Shown piece after piece: positions 23,334 to 23,915 of a DNA stretch of 23,915 nt (its first letter is position 1; each line of letters begins with the position of its first letter). The position numbers and the translations under genes are program-made. The stretch covers positions 1-23,915 of the forward strand of contig BNZN01000011.1 of the NCBI GenBank assembly GCA_026001145.1, read 5' to 3'. The stretch comes from Clostridia bacterium. Lineage in GTDB: Bacteria; Bacillota; Clostridia; Oscillospirales; Ruminococcaceae. The notes beneath the pieces were generated by a model that had not been told where the DNA came from, did not search any database, and worked only from the letters and a program-made list of their open reading frames with translations.

Positions 23334-23915
23334 GTGTTTGAGAAAACCATTTTTATTCGAGGAAGTGTTGAACTGAGAATAACCATAGAGCAACCAATAG
23401 AACCCTTCCTTGGCATATATCAAAAAAAACGGATCACAAGTAAGTTTTTCGAGCTTTCCAGTTTGTTTGGGTTTTCCGGAGACGTAAACATATCTTTTTG
23501 CAGGTCACGTGACATCCTAGCGGAAAAGATAGAAGTTAATTTTCTGTTTGATTGGGTTGTTGCCGCAAATCATAACGGGCAGATATTTCTTTTAGATCCT
23601 TTACTGTGGCCGCAATGTGACGAGTTTGATGTTGCCAAAATATGTATACATGAACTAACACATGTTGTAGTGAATGCTGTTATTCCGACCTGTCCTTTGT
23701 GGTTAAATGAAGGACTTGCTTTGTTTTATGCGGATCAGATAGACACGACTGGAAATAAATTTGAACTCGTAAATCCTTACGATACCGATTATAATTCTGG
23801 TATATATGAAAACAGCGGAAGAGTTGTCGAGTTACTTATAAAGAAATTCGGGGAAGGGTTCCTTTTGGAAGCAATCCGAAAGAGTCCTGGTTTATATAAC
23901 GATGGTATCTTAGGG
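23334..23915 (+). CDS. Peptidase MA-like zinc metallopeptidase domain protein (3' end outside the window)
   Basis: Open to the window edge without a stop; 194 codons seen. The zinc site is clear: HELTH at residues 106-110, followed by LWLNEGLALFY with Glu126 as the third ligand, the gluzincin (peptidase MA-like) layout. The region before it (RSRDILAEKIEVNFLFDW, NGQIFLLDPLLWP) is typical of the domain. No signal peptide or membrane segment is visible, so it seems cytoplasmic. The start is uncertain: the frame opens at 23310, GTG at 23334 is the first usable codon, and the ribosome site is poor. It is divergent from the RiPP operon across 185 bp that holds the possible operator. Leader removal from the precursors is a possible job, purely by position. 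Confidence 0.75.
   Translation, partial: MFEKTIFIRGSVELRITIEQPIEPFLGIYQKKRITSKFFELSSLFGFSGDVNISFCRSRDILAEKIEVNFLFDWVVAANHNGQIFLLDPLLWPQCDEFDVAKICIHELTHVVVNAVIPTCPLWLNEGLALFYADQIDTTGNKFELVNPYDTDYNSGIYENSGRVVELLIKKFGEGFLLEAIRKSPGLYNDGILG

Noticed and set aside
1..23915. tRNA, rRNA, integrase, transposase or attachment site
   Set aside because: I looked for these on both strands and saw none that I could support.

Overview
The window looks like the chromosome of a low-GC, Gram-positive anaerobe of class Clostridia. The grounds are strong AGGAGG-type ribosome sites, a PBSX-type contractile-tail prophage, and a cysteine-rich peptide/radical-SAM cassette of the kind I know from Clostridium. This assignment is inference: there is no rRNA, tRNA or marker gene here.

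Layout. (1) Positions 1-12801, plus strand: the tail, baseplate and lysis part of a contractile-tail prophage or phage-tail-like particle, in PBSX xkd order: small protein, sheath, tube, chaperone (with a textbook A AAA AAC -1 frameshift site), tape measure, LysM protein, XkdQ, XkdR, XkdS, baseplate J, XkdU, a very long repeat-built fibre, holin, amidase. Several of these genes are damaged: single-base frameshifts in the tape measure, fibre (three) and amidase, and an internal deletion in xkdQ. A perfect 100-bp inverted copy of part of the sheath gene sits at the window's left edge. No capsid or terminase genes are visible. (2) 12843-14147, minus strand: a secreted subtilisin-like protease with its own good promoter. 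(3) 14410-16088, plus strand: a fused substrate-binding/permease protein for a polar amino acid, followed by an ATPase gene that has lost its middle. (4) 16432-23148, minus strand: a peptide natural-product (RiPP) operon. (5) 23334 to the end, plus strand: start of a zinc peptidase-like gene, divergent from the operon.

The RiPP operon is the most interesting part. In transcription order it encodes a radical SAM/SPASM maturase, seven small Cys-rich precursor peptides, a GNAT acyltransferase, an ABC exporter without a peptidase domain, an acyl-AMP ligase and an acyl carrier protein. All seven precursors begin with a version of M-(K/R/V)-(Y/F)-(I/V)-V-x-P and then place six to nine cysteines from about residue 15. 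This fits the family named Clo7bot/CcpM in protein-family databases (recalled, not searched). The ligase, carrier protein and GNAT together suggest the peptides may also be acylated. I infer a route in which the radical SAM enzyme installs cysteine thioether links, the ligase charges the carrier, the GNAT transfers the acyl group, and the ABC protein exports the product. The leader-removing protease is not obvious.

Apart from the deleted ATPase, every recognised gene right of 12.8 kb is open and full length as far as the window shows, while the phage block carries many lesions. This suggests a decaying prophage beside a maintained peptide pathway, although assembly error could explain part of the phage damage.
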